Source: Galeruca laticollis (lineage: Eukaryota > Arthropoda > Insecta > Coleoptera > Chrysomelidae). From it: 64,000 nt of DNA. The stretch's first letter is position 1, and every line of letters starts with the position of its first letter. The notes below the pieces were generated by a model. That model did not search any database and was not told the origin of the DNA. It saw nothing but the letters and a program-made list of their open reading frames with translations. The position numbers were made by a program, and so were the translations under genes. The stretch covers positions 135,493,423-135,557,422 of the forward strand of contig OY998181.1 in the NCBI GenBank assembly GCA_963921935.1, read 5' to 3'. Below, piece by piece: positions 42,164 to 51,464 of the stretch.

Positions 42164-43064
42164 AGGTTTATAGAAATGTTCAAAAGCTCAACTATATTTA
42201 TTTACAAGTTAGAAATAATTGCAGTCGTTCATCTTCGAGGATTTTTAATTGTTGGTGGTTTGGTAAGTTAATATTTGTAATAACAAATTATAATATCATT
42301 TACAAAATTTTGTTGTTACAGATTAAGGGGACAGCCTGTTGACAATTCTTCATGAAGATAAGATAGATCTACTGTAACGAGTTATTTTTTTTTGAAGCGT
42401 TATATGATTTTGTTCCGATGTTATTTTAAGTTTAATAAGTGAATATAACTCGTTACTTACTTTCCAACTCTGTTTTCTGGTACCGTTTCAAGCCCTTAAT
42501 ATTAATTTAAGTATTTATTTCATTAGTAACTCAAAAGCCGTGATTTATCATTTAAGGAAATATATAAAATGTATTAAATTCCACTTTTCAAAATTTCAAT
42601 TATCGAGGACGCCCGGTATATAAACTATTTTAATTTAAAACCGGAGTCATTCAGTACAAATAAAAATATTTCTTGTTGTAATTAAATCGATTTCCCTCAC
42701 CACGATTATTGCCAAAATTTAGGTAGGAAGTAAATTATAAATTCAAAAACCGAGCGTTCAAAAAGGATTATTTGAATAATCAAGTTATCATTCAGTTATT
42801 GAGATTTAGTTGTTATATTCGGTTACTGAAATTAAGCTATTATATTCAGTTATTGTGATTAAAATTGTTGTTCAGTTGTTGGCAAAAGTCATTATTCAGT
42901 GATTGATATCAAGTTAATTTAGAGTGAATTATAATTTGGCCGTAAATCGAGTGTCCGGCCGTCCAGTACTTTTCGAGTGTGTTTAATTCAACGAGGCCCC
43001 TGGAATTTTCCGTAACCTCCATCTGAGGCTACCTGGAACTCTTGACTCCGAGGGTCAAGGGGCC

Positions 43065-44918
43065 CGGCGGGCGTAATTTCGGCCGGTAATCCCTTGGCCT
43101 ACCTGCATAAATCAAAGGGTACCATTTATGACAGGGGTAATTTCGGCCGAGGGGTTGATGTTTACGATGAGATTAAAATATTGGTAATTACGCTTAATAG
43201 TTTCCTTTAAATGTATAAAATTCACAAATAACAGGTATAAAATTATTATAGCTAGTCAGTATTATAACTTATCTTTAAGCTACTAGTCGATAGAAAGCAT
43301 AAAATATATTATTTGTATACGATGGCATCAGTTTCAGTAATTAAGAGTTCACGCGGTTGTGACTTACTAGTTGTAGAAAAGTTTCAGTTTTGTAAACAGG
43401 ACGTATTAAAAAGTGGTGAAGTACGTTGGAGGTGTATAAAGAAAAATTTAAGATGTTTAGCCAAACTGTACACTGTTGGTGCGGAATACACAGTTACTAG
43501 AAGTGAATTAATCCACAACCACGAGTCCGATGAAACTACGTTGGAGAGAAAAATAGTGACGACTTCATGCAAGCGCAAAGCTGAGGAAGACATATCGGAG
43601 AAACCTTCAAAAATTATTAAAAGCGTTCTTTCAAATCATTTGCCAGAGAATTTGTCATCGATAGATGTCAGTCTAATAAGAAGAAATTTGTACAACAGCC
43701 GCCGTAAGCTCTTACCAGCCCTGCCTAAGGATATTCACGATGTACATTCTGTACTCGATAGTTATGGACCGAAAACCACAACAGGTGAAAATTTTTTGTT
43801 TATTAACAGCACAGCTGATAATATCATTGTTTTTTCTTGCCATACAAATATAATAAGTTTATGTAAAATGAAAGATTTTTACATGGATGGCACATTTTCT
43901 TATTGTACAAAATATTTTTATCAGTTATTTACCATCCATGGACTGGAAAATGGGCATTATGTTCCTCTTTTGTATTGTCTGTTGCCCAATAAGACCAGTG
44001 ACACATATATGAGACTTTTTCTGTTGGTAAAATCTAAAAATTTTGAACTTTATAATATTGTTTTTGAACCGAAGGAGGTATTTGTGGATTTTGAAATCGC
44101 AATTCATAACGCATTAAAAGTTGTCTTTCCCAAAACCAAACTAAATGGTTGTAGATTCCACTTGCACCAGGCGTGGTATAGGAAAATACAATCATTAGGG
44201 TTAACCCAAATGTATAAAGATAAAAACTGCGAGGAAAGCAAATGGCTTACTCATACTTTTGGGCTAACTTATTTAGACCCCTCTGAAGTTGAAGATTGTT
44301 TCATATTTGATCTCATGTCATACAAACCGGACCATAAACTTATAGATAAATACGCAGACTATTTATTAGAAAACTACATAGCGCCAGAATCTCATTTTCC
44401 ACCAAATATATGGGCATATGAAAACCCATCAATTAAAAGAACCACAAATGCCTGCGAATCATTCCATTCGCACTTTAATTCTAGTTTTTATTCAAGTCAC
44501 CCTTCTATATTTATTTTTATAGAAAAATTAAAAGATTGTCAGATCGATGCATATTTAAAAATAAAAAATTTAAATATTCCAGCAAAAATTAAAGACAAAC
44601 AAGTAAAAAACAAACTAAAATTTATCGAAAACATGGTAAATATGCTTCGATCTGACAATATTTCTAGAATTAATTTCGTTAAATCTGTATCACATCAAAA
44701 CGTTTTTTAAAAATTTATAGTTTACCTAAGTTATAGAAATAAGTTGATGTAATAATTTTATTGAAATAAAGAAATATTTTAATATAAAGCATTCTGTTAT
44801 TTTATTTGATTTGCGGCCGAAAATACCTATGAGATAAGGAAGCAACTTAAAACCTCCGGCCGAATTTACCTACCGGCTTTTAGTACCTGCCCTTTTTCCG
44901 GCCGAAATTACATCCGCC
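43065..44918 (+). mobile_element. MULE DNA transposon of FLYWCH type (Phantom-like), apparently complete
   Basis: The 1.85-kb element lies inside the solo LTR and is flanked by a perfect 9-bp duplication CAAGGGGCC (43056-43064 and 44919-44927). Its ends are inverted: GGCGGGCGTAATTTCGGCC on the left, and the complement of the right end reads GGCGGATGTAATTTCGGCC; TAATTTCGGCC also recurs subterminally. Eight- to nine-base duplications are the mark of Mutator-like elements. Host LTR sequence matches the other LTRs on both sides, so the insertion site can be rebuilt exactly. It carries one long transposase ORF. Confidence 0.9.
43322..44710 (+). CDS. MULE transposase with FLYWCH zinc finger, intact
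   Basis: The open frame begins at 43313, but the first ATG is 43322 (MASVSVIKSSRG), giving 462 residues without a stop or intron. Residues about 10-68 form a FLYWCH-type finger: GCDLLVVEKFQF, then WRCIKKNLRC and HNH as the Cys2-His2 set. The catalytic core has DFYMDGTFSY (Asp189), VFVDFEIA (Asp256), NGCRFHLHQ (the CxxH typical of MULE transposases, about 277-280) and TTNACESFHSHF (Glu379), giving a complete DDE set. Length fits animal MULEs. The protein should bind the inverted ends and cut the DNA in the nucleus. FLYWCH-bearing MULEs in insects were described as Phantom; assignment to that group is by domain layout. Confidence 0.85.
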   Translation: MASVSVIKSSRGCDLLVVEKFQFCKQDVLKSGEVRWRCIKKNLRCLAKLYTVGAEYTVTRSELIHNHESDETTLERKIVTTSCKRKAEEDISEKPSKIIKSVLSNHLPENLSSIDVSLIRRNLYNSRRKLLPALPKDIHDVHSVLDSYGPKTTTGENFLFINSTADNIIVFSCHTNIISLCKMKDFYMDGTFSYCTKYFYQLFTIHGLENGHYVPLLYCLLPNKTSDTYMRLFLLVKSKNFELYNIVFEPKEVFVDFEIAIHNALKVVFPKTKLNGCRFHLHQAWYRKIQSLGLTQMYKDKNCEESKWLTHTFGLTYLDPSEVEDCFIFDLMSYKPDHKLIDKYADYLLENYIAPESHFPPNIWAYENPSIKRTTNACESFHSHFNSSFYSSHPSIFIFIEKLKDCQIDAYLKIKNLNIPAKIKDKQVKNKLKFIENMVNMLRSDNISRINFVKSVSHQNVF

Positions 44919-44952
44919 CAAGGGGCCGTGGAGTAAACCACGTAAAATAATA

Positions 44953-44963
44953 TGGCGCCCGAG
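44953..44963 (+). other. Primer-binding-site-like motif inside the solo LTR
   Basis: TGGCGCCCGAGCA lies about 110 bp before the LTR end that the target duplication fixes at 45073. Two bases more match the true primer site than in the other LTRs. Confidence 0.7.
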
Positions 44964-45443
44964 CATTTGTTTGCAAAAGAACTTTGCATCGAGGGTGTCC
45001 AGAGTGACGCGTCAGTCGCTGAGAACCTGTGTGAGAGGTGAAGAAGGACGAAGCGGCAGGAAAACGCGTCACACTACTGGAAGAAAATATAAAGTTGGAT
45101 GGCCTCATGAAAAATTTGAGTAAGCTATGAAGGTTTATAGCAATGTACAAAAAGTTTAACTATAATTATTTACAGGTTAGAAACATTTGCAGTCGCACAT
45201 CTTCGAGGTTTATAAATTGTTGATGATTTGGTAAGTTAATATTTGTAATAACAAATTATAATACCATTAACATAATTTTGTTGATACAGGTTTAGGAGTT
45301 TAGCAAGCAATCCCTCTAACTTCGCCACTGTCGTTTTAACATTTTAAAATACAACGTGTTTTAATTCGAAATATCAAATTTAAAAATAAAGTGATTACGC
45401 ATAATGTTAAAACAAATATGAAGAAGGATTGGAGGGTTTTTCT

Positions 45444-45475
45444 TTTTTTCTCTTTCTTTCTTTCTTTCTCTCCAA
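45444..45475. repeat. CTTT/CT microsatellite (copy A)
   Basis: A short version of the array at 50851-50914 in copy B; a second CT run lies at about 45618-45637. Confidence 0.9.
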
Positions 45476-45897
45476 GTACACTAGATATTTTAATTCAGGT
45501 ATAATAACATGTTTTAAACTGAAATATCAAATATAAAAATAATATTATTACGTATATTATTAAAACAAGTATGAAGAAGGGTGGGAGGGTTTTTGAAACT
45601 GTACGTTTCTTTTTTCTCTTTCTCTCTCTCTCTCTAACTACACACAGATCAGGTATAGTTTTCCTGTACATATTAAAAAACTAGTCACACATATTTTGAC
45701 GATGCGTAAAAATAAGAAAAACGTCAGAAAAACATAAAGGGAAAAATTTAAGAAACTCTATAAGAGAACACAAAAATACGGTGCATTATTGACCTTGGTC
45801 GGTTAAGTGCCTCCGCAAGAAGATACACCGGTTGTATAGTAGCGTCTTTCGACATTGACCGTGACCTTCATTCATCGAGAGAAACACATTACCATAA

Positions 45898-46389
45898 TTG
45901 GATGCAAGCAAATCTCTGGTGTACGCTTTCAAGGGGCACTATACATTTGTCGTTATCACACAAGTCCAGGCTACCGGAGACTACGTACATAATATATTTG
46001 TTGAAATGTGCTTACATAGCAGAGATTTGAATGAACAATACAAAACGTTTGAAGGCCGTCTTCTGTCCTATGAGTTATGGGTGGGAGATAGTGAACCGTA
46101 TGAATTAGCTGAAGCAGGTTTTTATTATACAGGATATATTTATTGTAATAATGAATGGTATAAAAGGAAAGCTTCGGACGATCCGTCAGTAGATAATATA
46201 AGTTACGGTTATTGCCTATTTGCCAAAAATATAATAATGATGAAAAACATTCCAAAAAGTGAGGGTGTTGAAACAACGCAAAATATGCAACTAAAACCTG
46301 CAGTTTACAAGTTTAATAAATTTGAAAACGTTTACTACAGCGTAAGATATCTCACACAGTTAACGATAACGCATTACAAAACATTATAG
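45898..46389 (+). pseudogene. Degenerate BIR-like fragment plus unknown C-terminal part
   Basis: 163 codons; the reported start is TTG and upstream context does not reveal a better one. Residues about 48-100 read like one inhibitor-of-apoptosis (BIR) repeat: RLLSYELW, then LAEAGFYYTG, a Cys, W, DDP, and a final Cys. The first zinc-binding CxxC spacing is shortened and the zinc His is replaced by Asn, so zinc binding is unlikely. The rest (SEGVETTQNMQLKPAVYKF) is shared with copy B at 51073-51180, where the BIR part is deleted. IAPs with BIR repeats occur in insects and in insect DNA viruses; which was the source is not clear. Confidence 0.5.
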
Positions 46390-46421
46390 AGCTAACTGAA
46401 AGTTGTATAAAAAAATTCGGT

Positions 46422-46631
46422 GTGAAACGTTACAAATTGTGTAATGTGTTGCATTTCACTAATAAAAGAAGAGAGAAAAACATTTGCACGAGTTGCTGGG
46501 TTGAAGTTGTGTGTGAATTTGGGGAGCGGGAAATATTGAAGAGTCTTTTTACCAATGAAGCTGTATGTATATGTCGAGTCTTATCCGAGTACTCGATACT
46601 TATTGGAACACCAATTATCCCGCTCCTTTGA
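46422..46631 (+). CDS. Small Cys-containing ORF, copy A
   Basis: The frame (KRYKLCNVLHFTNKRREKNICTSCWVEVVCEFGEREIL) equals that at 51260-51464 in copy B with few changes. Two Cys pairs could bind metal, but spacing matches no family I know. Conservation of the reading frame between the copies (mostly silent or mild changes) hints at past coding function. It probably is an exon continuing the preceding BIR-like gene. Confidence 0.35.
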   Translation: MKRYKLCNVLHFTNKRREKNICTSCWVEVVCEFGEREILKSLFTNEAVCICRVLSEYSILIGTPIIPLL

Positions 46632-47039
46632 AAATTCAGGAGTGATGCTGTGATATAACCACTTCCTGAAAAACACATTCACATTCGATTATTTATTTAC
46701 AAAATTGAAAAGCTATGGTAAACTGAACCAGCTTCAAGATATGTAGGATCTCCTTCCACCGCGAATAAAGAAATTTATGACCAGGCCTCCAAATTGCTGT
46801 TCGTTCCAGTGAATATTAAGCGAGATTTATAGTTTGACGGACTGTAAACGTAGACGCACTGCGAAAAGATCCACTATAGAATTTACGCACCTTGGTTATA
46901 AAGGAACGTAAGTGCATGACGTAACGTAAGGGAAACGGACTGGAACGGTAGAGTTGGACAACTTTTATCTTTTTACAGTGCACTCTCACGTCCGGCCAAT
47001 CAAAGGAAGGACTTTTGTGTGATGTCAGCGTAGCTATTA

Positions 47040-47276
47040 GCTGTTATTTAATGTTGTGTTTTTGAATGTTGCATAGATTGGCATAGATAACCTTTGTTTA
47101 CTGTTTAGTTTAGCGTCGTTGAATGAAGTTGTTTTTGTTTGAATCTTAGCAAACGGGGCGGTAAGTAAGAGTTTTCTGTTTTTAATGTATAATTAGTAAT
47201 TTTAATTCTGAAGATAAATATGAGTTGTTAATTAGCCTGATTCAGGGTTATCCACACTTGTATGATAAATCCAGTA
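47040..47276 (+). pseudogene. MADF gene, 5' part (copy A)
   Basis: The segment matches copy B's promoter region, first exon and start of exon 2 (GATAAATATGAGTTGTTAATTAGCCTGATT). The start ATGGGCG of copy B reads CGGGGCG here, so the initiator is lost. Similarity ends at 47276 within exon 2, the end of the duplication. Confidence 0.6.
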
Positions 47277-47393
47277 GAGCGCTACTAAAACGATAACTGC
47301 ATGTACGACAATGGAATGCATTGGAAAATATTTCTACACCATCACTAGTAGATTCAACAATACTTTTATGTTCAATACTTCTCAGATGTCTTA

Positions 47394-47657
47394 TTAAACC
47401 TCGTCGTAAAACTTTTCTATAACAATCCGGACATTCTGTAGATTCTGTATAGTGTTTAGTTTTCGTTTCAATTCAACTGGATTATAGGTTTTTAATTTCA
47501 TATCACCAACACCATTCTTAGTACCACTATTATTAACATCAACGATCTTTTTATTACTAAATCGTCTAGGGCAGCTTTCCCGTTTGTGACGACTAACAGC
47601 AGAAGAACTGCATAAAACTTGTAAACAAGATGTGCACTGCATCACGGTTTGTCTCAA
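47394..47657 (-). CDS. Small zinc-finger-like ORF
   Basis: 87 codons reading leftwards. CTSCLQVLCSSSAVSRHKRESC near the start is a CxxC...HxxxxC layout, similar in style to the second finger of the protein at 19223. The remainder is Lys/Asn-rich, ending RIVIEKFYDEV. It may be the N-terminal exon of a gene related to the 19-22 kb family. No downstream exon was identified. Confidence 0.3.
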   Translation of the reverse strand: MRQTVMQCTSCLQVLCSSSAVSRHKRESCPRRFSNKKIVDVNNSGTKNGVGDMKLKTYNPVELKRKLNTIQNLQNVRIVIEKFYDEV

Positions 47658-47659
47658 AG

Positions 47660-48120
47660 TAAGTTACAGTAAAAAGAAAATGGTTATAATAAACGGTGGA
47701 TTGTTAACAAACTAGGTGTAAAGGGTACCAAAATGGTTACAAATGTCTAAGTTAAATAGCCGGTCAAGAATGCAGAATTCACCACAACCAGTTTTTATAG
47801 TTGAAAAATCAGTGAACGGATAAGAATGTGGTCAAACCAGTTCCAAAGGTTAGGTTTGGTTAAATAATATGGAAACCGGTTATTATATCTGTACTATATA
47901 ATCGATGTTAGGGAAGCCAATTAAAAATAAAAATAGAGACTGTCGAAGAGATGGAATAATATCGATTATCGGTTATCAAATTTGACAATCATATTCACCC
48001 TCCAGTATTGGGAAGGTTATTCTAATATGTCGAGCGATTGGTCTAAGAAAATTGTGATGAGTGAAAACTTTTAGATTTAAACGATTTGTAATGTGTTATA
48101 ATTGAAGAAGATATTGCAAA
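47660..48120. other. Spacer without a supported gene
   Basis: A+T-rich. AATAGAGACTGTCGAAGAGATGG at about 47931 is a diverged copy of 48166-48188, so the Cys-rich segment downstream has a partial upstream duplicate. Confidence 0.4.
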
Positions 48121-48123
48121 AAG

Positions 48124-48345
48124 TTGAATCAAGCTAGTGGGTTATGTCCGACATGTGCTGATAAATATAGAGACTGTCGTGGAGATGGGACAATACAAAA
48201 ATGTAAACAGTGTAAACTTTATCAAGGCTGTTGTTGGAATAATATAAGTGGTGAATGTAGGATGGCTTTTCTACATATGTGTGAAATAAACGGTTATTTT
48301 TTTGAAACAAATATGACCACAATGAAACGGGCTGATGTAAATTAG
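48124..48345 (+). CDS. Cys-rich small ORF upstream of the envelope-like relic
   Basis: 73 codons from a TTG; no ATG precedes it. Nine Cys in the first 55 residues (LCPTCADKYRDC, CKQCKLYQGCCW, C, C) suggest a metal-binding or disulphide-rich segment. It abuts the envelope-like ORF and might be its upstream exon or part of the same viral-type relic. Not recognised. Confidence 0.3.
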   Translation: MNQASGLCPTCADKYRDCRGDGTIQKCKQCKLYQGCCWNNISGECRMAFLHMCEINGYFFETNMTTMKRADVN

Positions 48346-48373
48346 ACAACGCAAAAATGAATGAAAAATTAGT

Positions 48374-48984
48374 ATGAGTAATTTGATTTTTATGGAAAAC
48401 ATGATCTTCAAGATGGGAAAAGTGTTTTACTGCTTTCTGGAAATCATAGCAATGCTTCAGGTATGCTTTGCAGGTTCCATAGACAAAACCGAGAGCATTC
48501 AGGACTTATATATTCCTAAAGTGACCTTTTTGCCTTTTGCGGGGGTTGCGCTGGAAAACATAGGAACATCATTTATGTATACCGGGATGTCGTACCATAT
48601 TGTAACTCATTTCATCCCCAAAATGTGGCAAAAAAAACCTCTATCATGCTCTGCAATAAGAGCCTGCAATGTAACGGGGGAAATAACAGTACTCTAAAGA
48701 AAGTGAATGAGTGTATAGGATATCTTATCCCCTCTAAACCAAAACACAACAAGCCATTACCTGGGTTAGGCATATCGGTAAGCGCTTGGAATCGCGACGA
48801 TATATCTGCATTATCTCAAAAGGTTGAATACATAAGAGACAATCAGAAAGAATTAACTAACAATATCAAAGTGTTGAGTAAAACTACAGCAACAGTAATA
48901 GATAGGGTCAATCTGATTCAGAATGTGGTAAAGAGATTGATTTTTATTGGTAACTCTCGTAAAACTTCTCTTTTAGTAAAGTAA
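48374..48984 (+). pseudogene. Second envelope-like retroelement relic, frameshifted
   Basis: The first frame (48374-48697) has a hydrophobic signal-peptide-like segment (CFLEIIAMLQVCFA) and a globular start. The frame breaks in a run of eight A at about 48629-48636. The second frame (to 48984) continues with paired Cys, an N-glycosylation site, and then a Gln/Asn/Ile/Leu helix with heptad spacing (DDISALSQKVEYIRDNQ), as in the first relic at 3.2-3.4 kb. Anchor and cytoplasmic tail are absent. The two relics share layout but little sequence. Their connection to the Gypsy elements nearby is unproven. Confidence 0.45.
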
Positions 48985-49195
48985 CGAAGGTCCGCGTTAT
49001 TGACCTAATCTGGCTTCGCTTCGCAACAACTTTCATGGAACTTTTATTGGTAACCCTCATAAAACTTCTCTCTAAGTAAAGTAACGAAAGTCCGCGTTAT
49101 TGACTTAGTCTGGTTTCGCTTCGCAACAACTTTCACGGATTAATTACATTCACAATTGAATTTCGTGACCTCGTCTGGCCATTCACCTTCGCAAC
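48940..49195 (+). repeat. Tandem repeat, about 98-100-bp period
   Basis: TTATTGGTAAC(T/C)CTC(G/A)TAAAACTTCTC...GTCCGCGTTATTGAC...GCTTCGCAACAACTTTCA occurs twice (from 48944 and 49042), with a third partial unit ending CTTCGCAACAACTAATATGG at about 49180-49206. Confidence 0.8.
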
Positions 49196-49313
49196 AACTA
49201 ATATGGATTAATATGGGTACATTCACAACTGGAGTTCAGGGTGCAGTTTCGAGACAGATTACAATATTCCTTGCATAATTGACCTCCAGACGTCGACTGG
49301 TTTTTACTTTTGC

Positions 49314-49360
49314 AGACTATTTAAGCGCCAGTCGGTCCATTCGTACACTCAAGTTGTGTT
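49314..49360 (+). promoter_or_regulatory. Candidate core promoter of locus copy B
   Basis: CTATTTAAGCGCCAGTCGG is a TATA-like box, followed about 28 bases on by a cytosine-adenine start context (TACACTCAAG). An ATG with a downstream splice donor (CATCGGTAAGAG, 49402-49413) follows at 49384. Sequence resemblance only. Confidence 0.35.
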
Positions 49361-49420
49361 TTACATCCATTGCCTTGTCTGAAATGAAAAATAAAAAAGT
49401 ACATCGGTAAGAGCAATTTA

Positions 49421-50275
49421 GTGAGTATTGAAAGGAATGGAGACTACACCGATGAATCTGATAAGGGTTGCCCAATTCCTCGAAAAATGAAGCGGTTTTT
49501 TTCCGATTCGGTAGACGGTTCGCCGATTAGCGAAATGTCACCGGAAAGCGTGATCACGTTGAAAAAACTGTGGTGGGTCAAGAAGAGCGTGACTGCTTGC
49601 TTGCTAAACGTCAAACCAAGAAATAAAGTGCACCGGAGCGACTTTTACTAAAAATTAGTAAAAAGAAGCAAGAGTAAGGTGACTTTCTTGTAACAGATAT
49701 GGTGCACGCTCCACCAACACCGACAAGTACGGTTGTCGATAATTTATTGAATGTTATAGGAGATCCAGTGAGATCGGAAGAAACATTCGATTATCGAGGG
49801 CTGGTTAACGGCGATCAATAGAGTGTATCTGTTATGGAACAAGTTATTGATCAACAACGGATATACTCTGATGAGGGGGAAAGCCTATCACCAAACCCAC
49901 CACCAAGACCATCCACACCGCAGGAGTTAACTGAGCTACAAACCGTTGAGCGTCAGTTAACTTCGATAGGGGAGTCGAGTTTGAACAAAATTTCTGCCGA
50001 CATTTTTGAAAATCGGGAAAGCCTGCAAGAAAGTCACTATGCATTCAAAAACATTTTTTTTCTGGAATACTTGCAACTTGTGAAGAGAGGAAACTGGTAA
50101 ATCAGAATCGGATTGCAGACCTCGAAGCAAAAGAGAAAGTGTTAAGAAAGGCGGTTGACAATATTTTTGCGTATGCCAATAGCCTGTTGACAATTCTTCG
50201 TGAAGATAAAAAAGATCTATTAGAAGAGAATATCAAGTTGGATGACGTCATGAAAAATTTGAGTAAGTTATGAAG
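49421..50275 (+). pseudogene. Coiled-coil gene, copy B, frameshifted
   Basis: Segments in different frames: 49421-49651 (GCPIPRKMKRFFSDSVDGSPISEMSPES, then LLNVKPRNKVHRSDFY), 49834-50100 (Pro-rich SLSPNPPPRPSTPQELTELQTVERQLTSIGES, then ENRESLQESHYAF), and the long helix up to 50275 (NQNRIADLEAKEKVLRKAVDNIF to KLDDVMKNLSKL). The Pro-rich acidic part is absent from copy A. Splice-like borders follow (GAGTAAGTTATG; TTTACAG at about 50317). It may be a capsid- or adaptor-like protein but no family fits. Stops between the first two parts suggest missing exon borders or decay. Confidence 0.4.
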
Positions 50276-50672
50276 GTTTATAGAAATGTTCAAAACTTTA
50301 ACTATATTTATTTACAGGTTAGAAACAATTGCAGTCGTTCATCTTCGAGGATTTTTAATTGTTGGTGGTTTGGTAAGTTAATATTTGTAATAACAAATTA
50401 TAATATCATTTACATAATTTTGTTGTTACATGGTTAGGGGACAGCCTGTTGACAATACTTCATGAAAATAAGAAAGATCTACTAGAAGAAAATATAAAGT
50501 TGGATTGCGTCATGAAAAATTTGAGTAAGTTATGAAGGTGTATAGAAAGGTTCAAAAAGTTTAACTATACTTATTTACAGGTTAGAAACGTTTTTTAATT
50601 GTTGATGATTTGGTAAGTTAATATTTGTAATAACAAATTATAATATCATTTACACAATTTTGTTGTTACAAG
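50178..50672 (+). repeat. Tandem duplication of an exon-intron unit (copy B)
   Basis: Unit 1 (50178-50437) and unit 2 (50449-50672) both have a helix exon from AGCCTGTTGACAAT(T/A)CTTC to AAAAATTTGAGTAAG, an intron-like spacer ending TTTACAG, a short exon-like piece ending TGGTTTG/TGATTTG, GTAAG, and TAATATTTGTAATAACAAAT. The same pair exists in copy A, with the LTR in the second unit. Confidence 0.75.
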
Positions 50673-50850
50673 TTTAGGAGTTTAGCAAGCAACCCCTCTA
50701 ACTTCGCCACAGTCTATCCACAGCCCCAATTAAGCTTGCTTAACCATTTTAAAATACAACGTGTTTTAATTCGAAATATCAAATTTAAAAATAATGTGTT
50801 TACGCATAATGTTAAAACAAATATGAAGAAGGATTGGAGGGTTTTTCTTT

Positions 50851-50855
50851 TTTTC

Positions 50856-50894
<39 letters not shown>

Positions 50895-50914
50895 CTCTCT
50901 CTCTCTTTCTCTCC
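50851..50914. repeat. (CTTT)n(CT)n microsatellite (copy B)
   Basis: About 64 bp of CTTT then CT repeats, roughly twice the length of the copy A array. The Phe/Leu/Ser reading frame through it is not a gene. Confidence 0.95.
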
Positions 50915-51179
50915 AAGTACACATAGATATTTTAATTCAGGTATAATAACATGTTTTAAACTGAAATATCAAATATAAAAATAATATTATTACACATATT
51001 GTTAAAACAAGTATGAAGAAGTATAAATCATATAAGTTACGGTTATTTCCTATTTGCCAAAAATATAATAAAGATAAAAACATTCTAAAAAGTGAGGGTG
51101 TTGAAACAACGCAAAATATGCAACTAAAACCTGCAGTTTACAAGTTTAATTTATTTGAAAACCTTTACTACAGCTTAAG

Positions 51180-51464
51180 ATGTCTTACACAGTTAACGAT
51201 AACGCGTTACAAAACATTATTGAGCGAACTGAAAGTTGTATAAAAAAATTCGGTATGAAACGTTACAAATTGTGTAATGTGTTGTATTTCACCAATAAAA
51301 GACGAGGGAAAAACATTTGCACGAGTTGCTGGATTGAAGTTGTGTGTGAATTGGGGGAGCGGGAAATATTGAAAAGAGTCTTTACCAATGAAGCTGTTTG
51401 TATATGTCCAGTCTTATCCGAGTATTCGATACTTATTGGAACACCAATTATCCCGCTCCTTTGA
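51180..51464 (+). CDS. Small Cys-containing ORF, copy B
   Basis: 94 codons with a real ATG (MSYTVNDNALQNIIERTESCIKKFGMKRYKLCNVLYF). Two Cys pairs (NICTSCWIEVVCE; VCICPVL) are kept in copy A. Another frame downstream (51480-51645) gives WVNHIQKNTFTLYYLFAKLKSYGTLNQLQDMWDLLPPRIKKLM, which is shared by copy A with stops and may be a further exon. The upstream part (SEGVETTQNMQLKP) overlaps in another frame. Not recognised. Confidence 0.4.
   Translation: MSYTVNDNALQNIIERTESCIKKFGMKRYKLCNVLYFTNKRRGKNICTSCWIEVVCELGEREILKRVFTNEAVCICPVLSEYSILIGTPIIPLL

Larger units (their letters stand above)
42373..45073 (+). repeat. Solo LTR (about 840 bp) with nested MULE
   Basis: It starts TGTAACGAG, ends GCGTCACA, and is flanked by the direct repeat CTAC (42369-42372, 45074-45077). 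Copy B at 50486 shows the empty site (GATCTACTAGAAG), which proves the limits. The LTR belongs to the family at both window edges (shared 3' part), and no internal region remains, so it is a solo LTR left by LTR-LTR recombination. The MULE at 43065-44918 splits it. Confidence 0.85.
41681..47276 (+). repeat. Locus copy A of a large direct duplication
   Basis: It matches 49471-55012 in order: CCCAATTCCTCGAAAAATGA at the start, the coiled-coil exons, CT microsatellite, GVETTQNMQLKP coding segment, promoter-like region and the first exons of a MADF gene. Copy A lacks about 330 bp present in B after 41816, has about 600 bp (45.56-46.2 kb) that B lacks, and is enlarged by the solo LTR with its nested MULE. 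Divergence is several percent, so the duplication is older than both insertions. Confidence 0.8.
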
